Assembly: GCA_973895155.1 (NCBI GenBank)
Contig: OZ316896.1
Span: 1,612,001-1,676,000, forward strand
Origin: Marsupella aquatica
Lineage: Eukaryota > Marchantiophyta
Length of the DNA: 64,000 nt
Direction of reading: 5' to 3'
Shown: positions 24,850 to 35,051 of the stretch, piece after piece
Position numbering within the stretch: position 1 is the first letter of the stretch
Layout of the letters: every line of letters begins with the position of its first letter
Notes under the pieces: model-generated
What the model saw: the letters and a program-made list of their open reading frames with translations, nothing else
Databases searched by the model: none
What the model was told of the DNA's origin: nothing
Made by a program: the position numbers and the translations under genes

Positions 24850-25925
24850 GAGGGAGTGATCATTGAGACTGTATTACTTATGCCCCTATGCCCCACCTCC
24901 AAAAGGAAACATGTCCCACACACTGAGTACGTTGTAAGGTAAGATTTGGGGGATCATTGATGTTCCTGTATATGGCAATGCCTTCCTTTTCCTGGCATTA
25001 CCCTTCTAAATAGTCCCACTGCAAACTATTTTTAAAGATATTCCTTAAACTCATTTTTTGTTGTCATTTACACAGATACTCATACACCTCTGAAGTCAGG
25101 AAGGACAGACGCCCCCAAGTGTTGGGTTCCACCATCACAAGGTATCCAATCAATTTTGCATTTTGTACTATTTCCTTCTGGATTACCGTATCTGTAATGT
25201 CTCCACAGACGCTAATTGACAGGCATTGTGTGTTGCTGAGGTAAGTTTTCAGCTTTTCATTTCCAGGTCCTGTTTGCAATTTCCTTCCCTGCTATTGCAA
25301 GTGTTGGTTTGCAGGTTCCTCAAGTTCATTGGGACCCTGGGGAACTAATGCCCCCAGAGGAGACTTGCTGGAAGTGATGACCCAGCAGTCTAGCGCCCCT
25401 TGAATGAGAGAACAGGTTGCCTGGGAGGGGGGGGGGGCCTTGGAGTTGATTGCCAATGGCATTCCTGATTAGAGCCCAAAGTGTTAGGATTTGGTTGGTC
25501 CGGGATTGGCAAAGAATCCAAATTCTTGGGGCATTTAGGGTCGATAGGGACTAAGTCCAAGTACACCGTGTTCGAGTGGAGGGAATTGGAGTGTGGGCAA
25601 CCCGACTGTACATGCTAAGCACACATGAGCATGTTACAGATCCCAATCCCTCTAGTGCTTACATTGACATTGGAATCCTTGTCAGCAAAGGGGCCACCCT
25701 TCCCACCCGAGATTTCTCGGAGAAAACTGACTTGGATCTGTAGAAGCCAATCACCAAGAGCAATGGCCGGGATGGGGCAAGGCTCTCTTGGGGGTTGGTC
25801 CAATGGATGTGGTCTCCCAAGCAGTGGGCTGCTGTAGATGTTCTGTACTAGGGTATTTGATTGGGAAATGCTTGAATGTGACATGTCCATTGTATTTCTT
25901 GCAGGTCTGAATCTGTGATTTTTTC
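24850..25925 (+). promoter_or_regulatory. Candidate upstream exons and leader of transposase copy 2
   Basis: Several short open segments are bounded by AG and GT in the right places: 24,850-24,940 (reads EGVIIETVLLMPLCPTSKRK and ends before GTAAGATTT); 25,075-25,142 (YSYTSEVRKDRRPQVLGST, before GTATCC); and 25,208-25,239 (TLIDRHCVLL, before GTAAGTTTT). They are followed by the conserved leader blocks (25,385-25,475 and 25,635-25,835) and a CTTGCAG acceptor at 25,898-25,904. They may be 5' exons that extend the transposase or an untranslated leader. RNA evidence is needed to choose. Confidence 0.35.
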
Positions 25926-28900
25926 ATGCCGCCTGTGCCTGTATTTCTCGTTGACCATGAGTCAGGGACCAGAAAACACTCTGGGACCATTAGTTGTCTC
26001 CCTGGATGGACCTTGGCGGATGCTAGGCAGAAAATGGTGGATTTGGAACTTTGGGACTTTGATTTTGATTTTATTGATAGCGTGGGAGGTTGTAGATTGC
26101 GTGCTGCTTGGGAAAAAGGCAACCTCATTGATGATTGTGATGGAAAGATTGTCATCATCCCAAAAATACAGTCTCTGCCCATCCAGAAAGTGGGGGTAGA
26201 TGTTGGAAGCAGCAATGCCTCCAATGCTGAGGCTCTGAGTAAGAGCGTTAGTGACGGAGAGTGGCACACTGAAGTTAGGGTAGAACCTGAGATACAGTGG
26301 GGACAACAGGACTTGCCTCTACCTGTTTCACCCCCAACTTCACCTCTCCCTAATGTACCTGTGGATGATGATCCACATGTGAGTTTCCAGTCAACAACTA
26401 TGTCAAATGATCTGGCCAAGCTCTGGGTGTCCAGTGTTGACAAGTTGAAGGAGCATATGGTCTTCATAAAGTGTGAGGACCACAAGTGGAGCGTCAAAAC
26501 TTGGGACAATGGTGGTGTTCCATGTGGTAAGATAGAGTGTTGCGAGTGCAACACTAATATATCTGGATCATCTAAGTATGTTATGGATAGGGTGTCTGTC
26601 ACTAATTGTTTCACAAATTTCAAACAGAAGCATTTGATCACCCCAAAGCATGCCAAAAATGTGGCACATAATAGGGGGCAGAGAGTAGACTCTGTTGAGA
26701 TCAGTCGAAGGGCTGCAGCTTCCTCCTTGAACGATCGTGCAACTCTTGACATGCATGTTCAGATAGTTGAAAGGCTCAATGAATCTGAGCCTGTGTCCAA
26801 ACCTACCTTCTACATTGTAGGTGATGTTCAGAAGGAGCCTGTGGAGAAGTTAGAGCGGTTCAGAGTGGGGTGCCATTTTTGCTCTGACGTGTTCACTTTG
26901 GTACCCAAGCAACGTAATCTGGAGGTTAATCTGAAATCCCATTGCATCTCTGCAAATCATCTATCAGCAGTGGCTAGGAGTTTGAAGCCACCACCTGGTG
27001 CACCAATACTGTCAGGAAGGTCAGGCAGACCTCCCAAGGATGATAAGAGGGATGTTCGCCAAAGAACCATTAATGGGTTCTTAACCCGGCAGGCCAGAGA
27101 TATTGCTTCCAGCAGCCGGTCAGGAGGGACAGCTGGAGGGAGTGGTTCAGGAGGGAGTGGTTACAGTGGAGGTTCAGGCCATTCAGGGGATGTGACAGGA
27201 GATCCAGGTAAACCCCACCCTTGGTCATTGTTGTGTTGGGGATTGTGGCGGAACTCAGTTCAATATGGTGCAGTAATCAGGCCTATCAAGGATATCCTAT
27301 TAGATCAGCCAAAGGTTGATGGAGCATGGTACGCAGAGTCAGGGGTAAAGGCAGAGGTGTGGTGTCTTTTAGGCCAAGAATCTTGTTTGATAGAAGGACT
27401 GTTCAGGCACGTGAACTGTAGTAGAGCATCACGGCTTCTTGGTGGTTTTCAAGATCTGACTTGTGAAGAATGTTACAGTATTGCAAGGATGGGTGACTTC
27501 CGATTAAGAGCCTTTAGAGAGGACATTGCAGTAGAGAAAAGAGGTACTCGAGGAACCGGTAAGGGTAGACGGTTGGCATATCTCACAATTCCTGAGATTC
27601 AAGAACAAGCCAAAACTTACAAGAGAAACATTTCGTCTCTCAGAAAATGTCTCAGAGCTCAGCAACACCGCCTGTGCATGCTGGGGGCCCGAGTCCCCAC
27701 TTTGAGAGATCTTTGCAAAGAGTCTGGAAGTAGGAAAGACATGTACAAGTTTTGCAATGACATAGTCTTGGCTCACCAGCGTGGTGCATTTGGTGGGAGA
27801 GAGGCCCTATGGGACTTGTTGCGAGATGTAGCTGCAAATCTTAATAGGAAGAAAGAAGGAAACACCTTTCGGCCTGGCACTAAACTTCTTTCCCAGATAT
27901 TGTTCCAACAAGGTGGCAGGCGTGTGGTGGACTGCTTGCAAAGTAATGCATTAGGCCCTAGTCTGAACACCCTTCAACGGGACAGGAGAGCCATGGCTGT
28001 ATTTAGGCCTGGTTTGCATGCTGACCAGTTCAAGTTTGTTGCTGCTGTATACTCTCAACTAAAGCAGAGGATGGGGATCACAGGTCCCGTGCCATGCTAT
28101 TTGGCAGAAGATGAGACCTGTCTTAAGCGGACAGTCAGGTGATTTCATTCCCCTGGACAACATCCTACAGTCTGTAGTAAATTTTTGGCTGTTATCCCTC
28201 TCCTCAATAGGTCTGTGGTTGACCACTATTGTGGATGGCTGTGTTGCAGATGGCAACCAAAACATGACACCTTATTGGGGTTTTGTGGGTTGAAAGAGGA
28301 TCACCAGTGTGTGGTTGGCTTGACAATAAAGGTTGGAGCAAGAGAGGAGGGTTTCAGCAAAATCACTGATACCTTTGAGAATTACAAAATTGGAAACCAG
28401 GCCAGATGTATAGTAGTAAATCCTCTTGCAGAAAGATTTCCTAAATTTTGCATGGTAGCCATGAGTACATGCGGTAAGTTTACTGCAGATTTTGTCAATC
28501 AACAATGGAAGTCCACAGACACTTTGTGGGCTAAATATTGTCTAGACTCAGTTGGTCCTCTCTTGGGTCATGCTAGTGATGGAGATGCACAAAGGAGAAA
28601 GCTGATGCTAGAAGACTACACTGGTCAAAGCTCATATCAAGGGCAAAGACAGAATTTGAGATGGGAAGGTTGGCTATTGAGCCACTCATTCACTACCAAT
28701 GGACGTCATACACATGCTGTTGGTTTACATGATCAGGATTACATTCATAATGGAAAGAAGTTAATAAACCCACTTGATTCTGCTGCCAGAACTTTGAAGC
28801 TGGGAACAGAGGTGGCTGGAATCAGTAACTTGGACACTCTCCAACGTTTATATAGCAACTTGGATCATGGGTTGAACAAAGGTGATGTTACACGGAATGA

Positions 28901-30659
28901 TAGACAGAATTGGGCCAGTGCACAACGATTATGTAGTAGAAAAGTTGTGAAGGCACTAAGAATGCTTCGTGAAAGGAAAGATGCAAGAGTTGAGCGAACT
29001 CTGGGGACTGAGATGTATCTCACAATATGTGGTGATTACTTGGATATCTTTATGAATCCTTGTCTCACCTTGAGAGAGCGGGTTGTTCTCTGTGCCAAAG
29101 TTAGTTTCTTTTTTCGCCTTTGGCGATTATGGTGTTTTCATGGAAATCATAGTGTTGGAGGTAACACGACAGCAATCAATTTTACTGTGAGTTGTGTCCC
29201 TATGCAGACATTTCTTGATATTCAGATGTCTGTGCACTTTGTGGTACTTCTAATTATCCAATTCAGGGATAATTTCAGACATTTGCCAAATGTGCCATTG
29301 CATTTGACAGGATCTGATGCATGTGAACAGTTTTTCTCCAAAGTAGGAGGAATGAAAGGGAATGAGCGTAGTTATGATTTCTCTGAGTTGATTGACTGTG
29401 CAACATCGTTGAATAGGTTGGCTGCAATGGATCTCAGCAAAGGGATCAGAGGGGCTGGAAAAAGTCACAAGAAGCATTGCAATATTTGGATAAAATTGCA
29501 TCCAATACCGGTACAAGTTGGTACTTCTGTTAATCCTGTAGACTACACAGGTATTGAAACCAATGAGGAAGTTGTGGTAGCTCTGAAAGAAGGGTTACTT
29601 TTAGCCCAGACTGTAGGAATCGAGTTGCAGATGAATCCATCTACATCTTGTAGGGATAAAGTATGGTGGGAATCACCTTGGATTACTGAAAAAAAAGGGT
29701 CCAAGTTTGGAGGATGGTGTGATGTTAAGGTGGAGGATCTTGCACCTGTTGATAGTGATGATGAAGAATCAGGCGGGGAGATCAGGCAAATTGCAGCTAA
29801 TGTAACTATCCCAACACTTCCAACTGATATGGCAATGGCAGAAAGTAGTGAGATCATTGAAGATAGTGAAAGGCCAAGCATTGCAATAGTAGGGGATCAT
29901 TGTTCAGCTGTTATGTCTGAAATGCATTCAGACTTGGTGTATGGACAACCTGTTCTTGACATCAGACCAACTGTGAGTTTTGATGGTCGGACTATATACA
30001 AGAGCACATTGGTAAGCCAACTAGTTGGTAACCCCAATGTAAGTAAAGATCGTTTGACTAGAGTGAAACAGAGCTTGTACTTCAACAATTTAGTTGATGC
30101 ACCCAAAGATCGAGCAGGAGCAGTCACCATGTTCATGACTGTGGGTAGTGATTGTGGAGTTCTCTTTGCTGATACAACAGTACAGACTCGGGCCACAAGA
30201 GCCACTGAGGCTATACAAAAAGCCATGAAAGGGAAAAGAGCAAGGAAAGAATGTGGGACAACAAATGGATCTTCTGCTCCCAATCCAAAAAAGCCAAGGG
30301 GAGAACCTGTGAACGTTACCACAGTACCTGATACCCTTAAGTACACTTGGTGGATAGGGAGGGTACAATGCATCCAACGAAAATATCAGGGTCGGGTGAT
30401 GGGTAGAACAAGACAATCAGTGGATTTACTTGATAGGCCTGGCGGTGAAGAAGCTGTAAGAGTTCGTTTTGAATGGTTTTCAAGGATTGGAAATAGTAAG
30501 CACAGATTTGCTTACAATGTTTGTGATCCTCAGTGGATCGATTTGGATTGTGTGATATCAAACGTGACACTATCAGTGAATCCCACAACTCCAAATGTTT
30601 TTCATTTGCATCCCGCTGATGCAAATTTGCTGGATGATTTTGCTAAAGCCCATAAGTGA
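25926..30659 (+). CDS. Intact DDE-type transposase of the CCCTGGGCCC family, 1,540 residues, two exons
   Basis: Exons 25,926-28,138 and 28,250-30,659. The 111-bp intron (GTGATT...TTGCAG) is supported by the same intron in copy 1 and joins TVR to WQPKHD in frame. Residues 183-241 hold a Cys/His cluster (C200, CCEC 205-208, H236, H241), BED-finger-like. Residues 316-345 form a second putative finger (CHFC, then H339 and H345). A third cluster is at 494-516 (H..C...CEEC). A Ser/Gly linker spans 397-425. The catalytic RNase H-like part follows: EDET 728-731 (candidate first Asp), GHASDGD 845-850 (second), LHDQDYIHNGKKL 897-909, and LTGSDACEQFF 1090-1100 (candidate Glu). Hydrophobic blocks FFFRLWRLWCFHG and HFVVLLIIQF fit core helices and strands. 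The order D, D, helical insert, E recalls P/hAT/KDZ transposases; the exact superfamily is unresolved. A mildly basic region, KKPRGE, occurs near the C-terminus. Confidence 0.85.
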
Positions 30660-31581
30660 TTGATACCACAGAAGGGTAAATGGTTATATTCTGAGACTTC
30701 AGCCATGCAAGGAGACAAGATTTTTTCTAAGGCAAGTTCTTAAGATCCTGTTTGCTTTTGTGAACAATTTGATATCCCATTTGATATGACATAGTAAAAC
30801 ATATGCTCATTAGGCTCACATATTACTCCACATAATAGTTTAATTTGGACAAATCATTAATGTTTTTGATGTAATTTTTTTTATTGTGTTCACTCAGGAT
30901 CTTTTGAAGATGGAAGACAAGAGGAGGACATATAAGTTGAGAATTTTGCAAGAGTGTTCTCTTAGTTCAGATAGAAGTTCTGTATGCACTAAACCCTAAA
31001 TGTGTGCCCGGCCTCTTAGTTCAGAACTTTTGCAAACACTCTTACATGTTTATAGCAAAATGTTTTCTAGAAATAGTGCTTTTATAAGATTATTAGAAAA
31101 TAGTTGTATAAGTACTTTTACATATATGCCCTTTATAGACAATAGGTAGATTTGTAAGCACTGCTTCATGTGCTAAATCATAATGAAGCACTCTTATATG
31201 TGCTAGAAACACTGTCAAAGTTAAAGCACTATTACATGTGCTAGAACAGAGTGATTCATTGTTATATGTGCTAAAGTTGAGTCTTCTTCTCCATTCCAAC
31301 ACAATTTTTTTTATATAGATACCTATTTTTCTATGGTATACCTTTAATGAGTTTTGTATATTTTTTAATATTTTTCAAAAATTTATAATATTTTAAGACC
31401 TTTTTAAATTTGATTAATGGTAGATTTATAATTTTTGCAAGGGGTAAATAAATTCTCTAAAATTAAGTTTTTAAGAATAACAAGAGATAAATCTATCGGT
31501 GACCAAAAATAATAAGGGGTATGTGATAAGGGGCTGTACGCACGTATACCCCTTACCAATACAAAGGCTGGGGGCCCAGGG
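30660..31581 (+). other. 3' region of inner transposon
   Basis: Non-coding, AT-rich. Contains the subterminal repeats listed separately and ends in the right inverted repeat. A second, spliced-looking tail (TTTATTGTGTTCACTCAG near 30,898) may belong to the transposase 3' untranslated region. Confidence 0.5.
31167..31273 (+). repeat. Subterminal (C/T)ATGTGCTA repeats
   Basis: Four direct copies at 31,167-31,175, 31,197-31,205, 31,235-31,243 and 31,265-31,273, spaced about 30 bp, 300-415 bp inside the right end of the inner element. Regularly spaced subterminal repeats are known transposase-binding sites in hAT and CACTA elements, so this is a candidate transposase-binding array. The spacing is close to three helical turns. 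Confidence 0.6.
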
Positions 31582-31589
31582 ACTGAATC
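31582..31589. repeat. Target-site duplication ACTGAATC (right) of inner transposon
   Basis: Identical to 20,854-20,861; the transposase copy 1 C-terminus (VRFNWFTPIG...) resumes immediately after it. Confidence 0.95.
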
Positions 31590-31931
31590 ATGTTGGGAAG
31601 TGAGGTTCAATTGGTTTACTCCAATCGGGGCAACTAGGTGTAAGTTTAAGTATGATATGTGCGATCCTAGCAGCATTCCGTTGGAGGCTATCATTCAACA
31701 GTGAGCTTTACTGTAGATCCATTGTACCCAAAAATCTTCATATTACATCCTGATGATGTAATAGCTCTTGACGATTTTGTAAAGAATAGAATAGTTTAAT
31801 TCATTTTCGGTAAGCACTTACCTTTCATACTTCTATCCGTTTGTATTATTATAGTTAGTCTGTTCTGTACATTTGAATGACATGTAGCTAGTGATATTTA
31901 TGAGCCTCTTACTCAAGTACATATTATCCAT

Positions 31932-32522
31932 ATGAGTGCTATTGCTATTGATATGTGTTATGGTGATCTATTGTTGGGTCAGGTAAATCCAAATCATAGC
32001 GTGCAACATTGTACCAGCAGAGTTGGTGCAGGGGTCTTAGGTTGTTGTGAAATCATGGGATCATCACGATTTGTCATGAGAAAGGTCCACATTAGGAGAG
32101 CTTACCCTCCTGTGCGGCCTTCAGTACATAGCAGAAGGCAGCCTATGATACTCCGAGACCTTAATGCAAGAATGAAGAGGACATCCGCCTCTGATCCTGG
32201 GATGAACTCAGTCAAGGAGGAAGTAGAAGTGCAGCTTGGTGATAATTCAGTGAAGAGCTCGACGAAGGGGAGCCGAATGCAGGGCCTCAATGGCAGTCTG
32301 GGCATGAGTTGCTGTGGTGATGATGTTTGTTTCTCAAGTGATCCTGTGAAGCCTGAGCAGGCGGCGGGGCAGGCGGCTGAATCCTGTCCAAAAATGAGTG
32401 CTGATGAAGTTGAGGAGTCCAATATTATGGCAGCAGGCGTGCCTGCTGCTTTTCTTGATTACATATTTTGGCCTGTATTGGGGCCTGTACATTATTATTC
32501 TATTCATGAAGCTGATGATTAG
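31932..32522 (+). CDS. Hypothetical 196-residue ORF downstream of transposase copy 1
   Basis: Lies in the 3' part of the outer transposon, 130 bp after the transposase stop and on the same strand. No recognised domain. An arginine-rich middle (VMRKVHIRRAYPPVRPSVHS) is followed by an acidic and serine-rich half with a CC pair (GMSCCGDDVC), and it ends in a hydrophobic tail (DYIFWPVLGPVHYYS). The inner element has no counterpart in its 3' region. It may be chance, a second transposon gene, or captured sequence. Confidence 0.25.
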   Translation: MSAIAIDMCYGDLLLGQVNPNHSVQHCTSRVGAGVLGCCEIMGSSRFVMRKVHIRRAYPPVRPSVHSRRQPMILRDLNARMKRTSASDPGMNSVKEEVEVQLGDNSVKSSTKGSRMQGLNGSLGMSCCGDDVCFSSDPVKPEQAAGQAAESCPKMSADEVEESNIMAAGVPAAFLDYIFWPVLGPVHYYSIHEADD

Positions 32523-33031
32523 TGTTTTGATTATTGTTCTGTGCCTATCAATGTGCATAGGTTCCATGCCTCTTGGTGTAGCACCTGCCTAGCTCCAGTG
32601 TTCCTGAGGGGATTGCAATGGAGCTCTTAGCTATCCAACCAGTATTATAGGTAGTAGTATAGGTAATAACAAAAGTCCTCCATATATGAGGAAGTCATCA
32701 ATAACACTTTTGTTATTGCCACAAGGTTGTATCCTAGTGGCAAAAAGTATGCTACAGTTAATAAAAACCCTACTCCGGGCCCTACTCTCAATACTTCAAT
32801 CATGCGTTTGATGTACGGTGGCAATTTTTTTTACTAATGAATGAAGGGTGTTTTAAATTCATTTTTTCACTAAATTATAAGAATCCAAAGGGCTCAAATT
32901 ATTCAGTGAAAACATAAATTTATAACTAACAAGGGAAATATGAAAAGTCCAAAAAATTATAACAAGGGGTACTAGGGGGAGGCTTGATCTCAGGGGGGTT
33001 CACTTAATTTACTAGGAGTGAGGGCCCAGGG

Positions 33032-33039
33032 GATCGAGA
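33032..33039. repeat. Right target-site duplication of outer transposon
   Basis: GATCGAGA, matching 7287-7294. Confidence 0.92.
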
Positions 33040-33136
33040 AAAAGACAAGATTCTAGGAGAGGGTGAGGTAGAGGATTAGGCGGCTATGGAAGAGGTTCAA
33101 GAGGTTCTAGAGGTCCTTGTGGTCCTGGTGTGGATG

Positions 33137-33418
33137 CTCGGGGGTTAACTTAGTGTATATTTTGGGGTACCACATGCGATCCTAGCCTAATACAATCACA
33201 CCTATTTCATAATGGGAATATTCCAAAAATATTCTCTATTTTCAATATTAATGACCTATTTTACTTTATAAAAGGTATATATAAGAGAATATTCTACAAA
33301 TATGAGTTTATAAGACCTTTTGCTTCCTGTGCTTTTTAAAAATTTAGCTAATTTCTACAAAAAATACCTATTTTGGATCGCACTTGGTTCCTAAGATTTT
33401 TAATAGTCAACCCCCCAA
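33137..33418 (+). mobile_element. MITE 1 (GGGGGTTAAC ends), 282 bp
   Basis: Starts CTCGGGGGTTAACTTAG and ends AGTCAACCCCCCAA. The terminal ~45 bp are imperfect inverted repeats that both reach a GATCGCA(C/T)GTG-like box. Flanked by the 9-bp duplication GTGTGGATG (33,128-33,136 and 33,419-33,427). AT-rich interior, no coding capacity. The duplication length suggests mobilisation by a MULE-type transposase. Confidence 0.85.
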
Positions 33419-33960
33419 GTGTGGATGTCGTGACACCGACATTTTTTGTGGGGGTACATAGAACAGATGTTCATTTGCCGGATTTTTTAACCCCACCCAA
33501 GGGAGGAGTGCACTGCAGTAGCACCATCAGAAACAGGTCCATATATGTTTTTTGTCAAAGCAACAGTAGTACTAGAGCAGTGGACATTGTACAATCCTAT
33601 ACGCAGTGTGCCTTCACATGTGCATTTGTTTCATGGTATGAGGAGTTCATCATGGCAAAGTTTCACAAGGAAGGGGATACGTCCTTTTTATCACAGAAAT
33701 GAGTTTCACACTGAAAGTCATTTTATCTTACCAATTCTCTAGTCCATGCTTTTGAGCATCCACTTCATGTTCATCCAGGCAAGCTGAGCAATGACACTAT
33801 CAGTGTCCTAGTTTTTTCAGTACCCATTTCAGTTTTGCATGGAGAGGATTATGACACTTCCTTTAAGGTTGCTTGGTTTGAAGACCCTGACACAAGGTGG
33901 AAGGAATTTTGTGAAAGCAATTTCTTTCATCCAAATGATGCCACTGTACATGAGTTTGAT

Positions 33961-33968
33961 GTGGTGAT
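33961..33968. repeat. Target-site duplication GTGGTGAT (left)
   Basis: Matches 35,044-35,051. Confidence 0.93.
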
Positions 33969-35043
33969 CCCTGGGCCCTTACTCCGTGTATATTAATGGA
34001 ACCGGCCTGTGAACGCCCCTCCCTTCCAAACCCCTTCAGTACTATTTTTTGCCCTTTTAAAAAGCTCTTATTAGTATTAATACATTACTTTTGGGTCATT
34101 AAGAAAGCCCTTTAGGCTATTATAATCTTCATCAAAATGACATTAAATATGCTCTTCAGGTGTTATAAAAATTCTATCAAAGAGATTCTAAGTCAAACAG
34201 ATTGGAATAAACATTTCACATTATCAAAAGCAAAAATAGGAACAACATATTCTTTATGTACACACTTCCTCGCAAGAAGGTAGGAGTCAAGGCATTTAAG
34301 AGTCAAACAAACTCATACAAGTATCCAAATTAAGTTGTAAACATCCTACGCTGTCATCTATGAAAACCGTAAGTCCACATTGCACTTAAGTTTGTCCCAT
34401 AGTTTGTTGAGCATATTCATCATCGTTTACAGGAAAGTTATCCTTTGAGTCTAAAGCATTGGAAAACTTATTACATTTAAACCAATTCTTTGATCACTAG
34501 AAGTGATAAATATACATCGAGGTACATAAGTGACTCTGGATTGAGACTCTCTCTCTATCACTTGTGGCATCATAGAATCCCCATCTGACGCAACACGCAT
34601 TGAACAACGGTGTCTACTTGACCTCCTCCTTCTTTGGGGGCCCTACAAGGCCATATATACCCCTACACCGTTTGATATAGAGCATCAAAGAGATCGACGG
34701 CAGACCATTTTGGTCATCCATAAATGGTACACGAGACCCCCTAAAGGCAAAATTTCCCCTATCCCCCAAAAATTCAAATGTGTTTGCACACCCCAAACCA
34801 AGGATGTAATGACATGTGGATGAATGAGTATTGACGTGTGGCGGCCCTATATGCTTTACCCTTACATACAACTACTCGAACCCTATTTTTTAGATCACCT
34901 TGGTTCATTATAACATGGAACCAAATAAAACAAAGGGTTGTTACATTATAAGCGATTATAACTATTATTCAAAAAAAGGATTTAAAAACCCCTTGAGTTG
35001 TTCGCACGGGGGGTCCCATATTAGTTAAGCTAAGGGCCCAGGG
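33969..35043 (+). mobile_element. Non-autonomous CCCTGGGCCC-family element, 1,075 bp
   Basis: Ends CCCTGGGCCCTTA and TAAGGGCCCAGGG are perfect 13-bp inverted repeats with the 8-bp duplication GTGGTGAT. The CGTGCGAAC box recurs about 35 bp inside the right end, and an ACGTGTGGCGG motif near 34,834 resembles the subterminal box of the big copies. There is no transposase sequence. Its ends match the two large elements in the window, so it is likely cross-mobilised by the inner element's transposase. Confidence 0.9.
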
Positions 35044-35051
35044 GTGGTGAT
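35044..35051. repeat. Target-site duplication GTGGTGAT (right)
   Basis: Matches 33,961-33,968. Confidence 0.93.

Larger units (their letters stand above)
20862..31581 (+). mobile_element. Inner DNA transposon of the CCCTGGGCCC family, 10.7 kb, apparently autonomous
   Basis: Ends CCCTGGGCCCCCA (20,862-20,874) and TGGGGGCCCAGGG (31,569-31,581) are perfect 13-bp inverted repeats flanked by the 8-bp duplication ACTGAATC. A CGTGCGAAC box lies about 36 bp inside the left end, with CGTGCGTAC at the matching place in the right end. Between them are a 5-kb 5' region with small candidate exons, the intact two-exon transposase gene and about 0.9 kb of 3' sequence with subterminal repeats. It is inserted in the same orientation into the transposase gene of its own relative. 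Intact ends plus an intact ORF suggest recent activity; whether it is still mobile is inference. Confidence 0.93.
13070..31799 (+). pseudogene. Transposase copy 1 of the CCCTGGGCCC family, broken by mutations and two insertions
   Basis: Homologous along its whole length to the intact copy at 25,926-30,659. Pieces: 13,070-14,858; 18,240-18,607; 18,720-20,861; and the C-terminus at 31,590-31,799. The piece boundaries coincide with an LTR-derived insertion (duplication TCTTG) and the inner transposon (duplication ACTGAATC). The intron at 18,608-18,719 has the same position and phase as in copy 2. Lesions: TAG at 13,898-13,900; a frameshift near 14,270 with loss of the Ser/Gly-rich linker; TAG near 19,210 inside the LHD-DYIHNGKKL block; TGA near 19,402; and a frameshift in the C-terminal piece near 31,705. 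Conserved motifs remain readable: EDET at the exon 1 end, GHASDGDSRRRK, and LTGSDSCEQFFSKVGG. It is inactive. The C-terminus, ending DDFVKNRIV, would be an orphan without the nested-insertion explanation. Confidence 0.9.
7295..33031 (+). mobile_element. Outer giant DNA transposon (CCCTGGGCCC family), 25.7 kb with nested insertions
   Basis: Left end CCCTGGGCCCTCA (7295-7307) and right end TGAGGGCCCAGGG (33,019-33,031) are perfect 13-bp inverted repeats flanked by the 8-bp duplication GATCGAGA. A box CGTGCGAAC lies about 35-45 bp inside the left end, and ATTGGTCCACGTG about 210 bp inside; both are shared with the inner copy. After removing the LTR derivative (14,859-18,239 with one duplication copy) and the inner element (20,862-31,589 likewise), the original element is about 11.6 kb, close to the inner copy's 10.7 kb. 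It contains a 5' region of 5.7 kb with exon-like repeats, a dead transposase gene on the plus strand and a 1.2-kb 3' region. The superfamily is unresolved: 8-bp duplications occur in hAT, P and KDZ-type transposons. Confidence 0.9.

Noticed and set aside
7295-33031. Assigning the large transposons to the hAT superfamily because of 8-bp duplications and an E-x-F-F motif
   Set aside because: P, KDZ and other groups also make 8-bp duplications, and the hAT dimerisation motif is not evident. The superfamily is left open.
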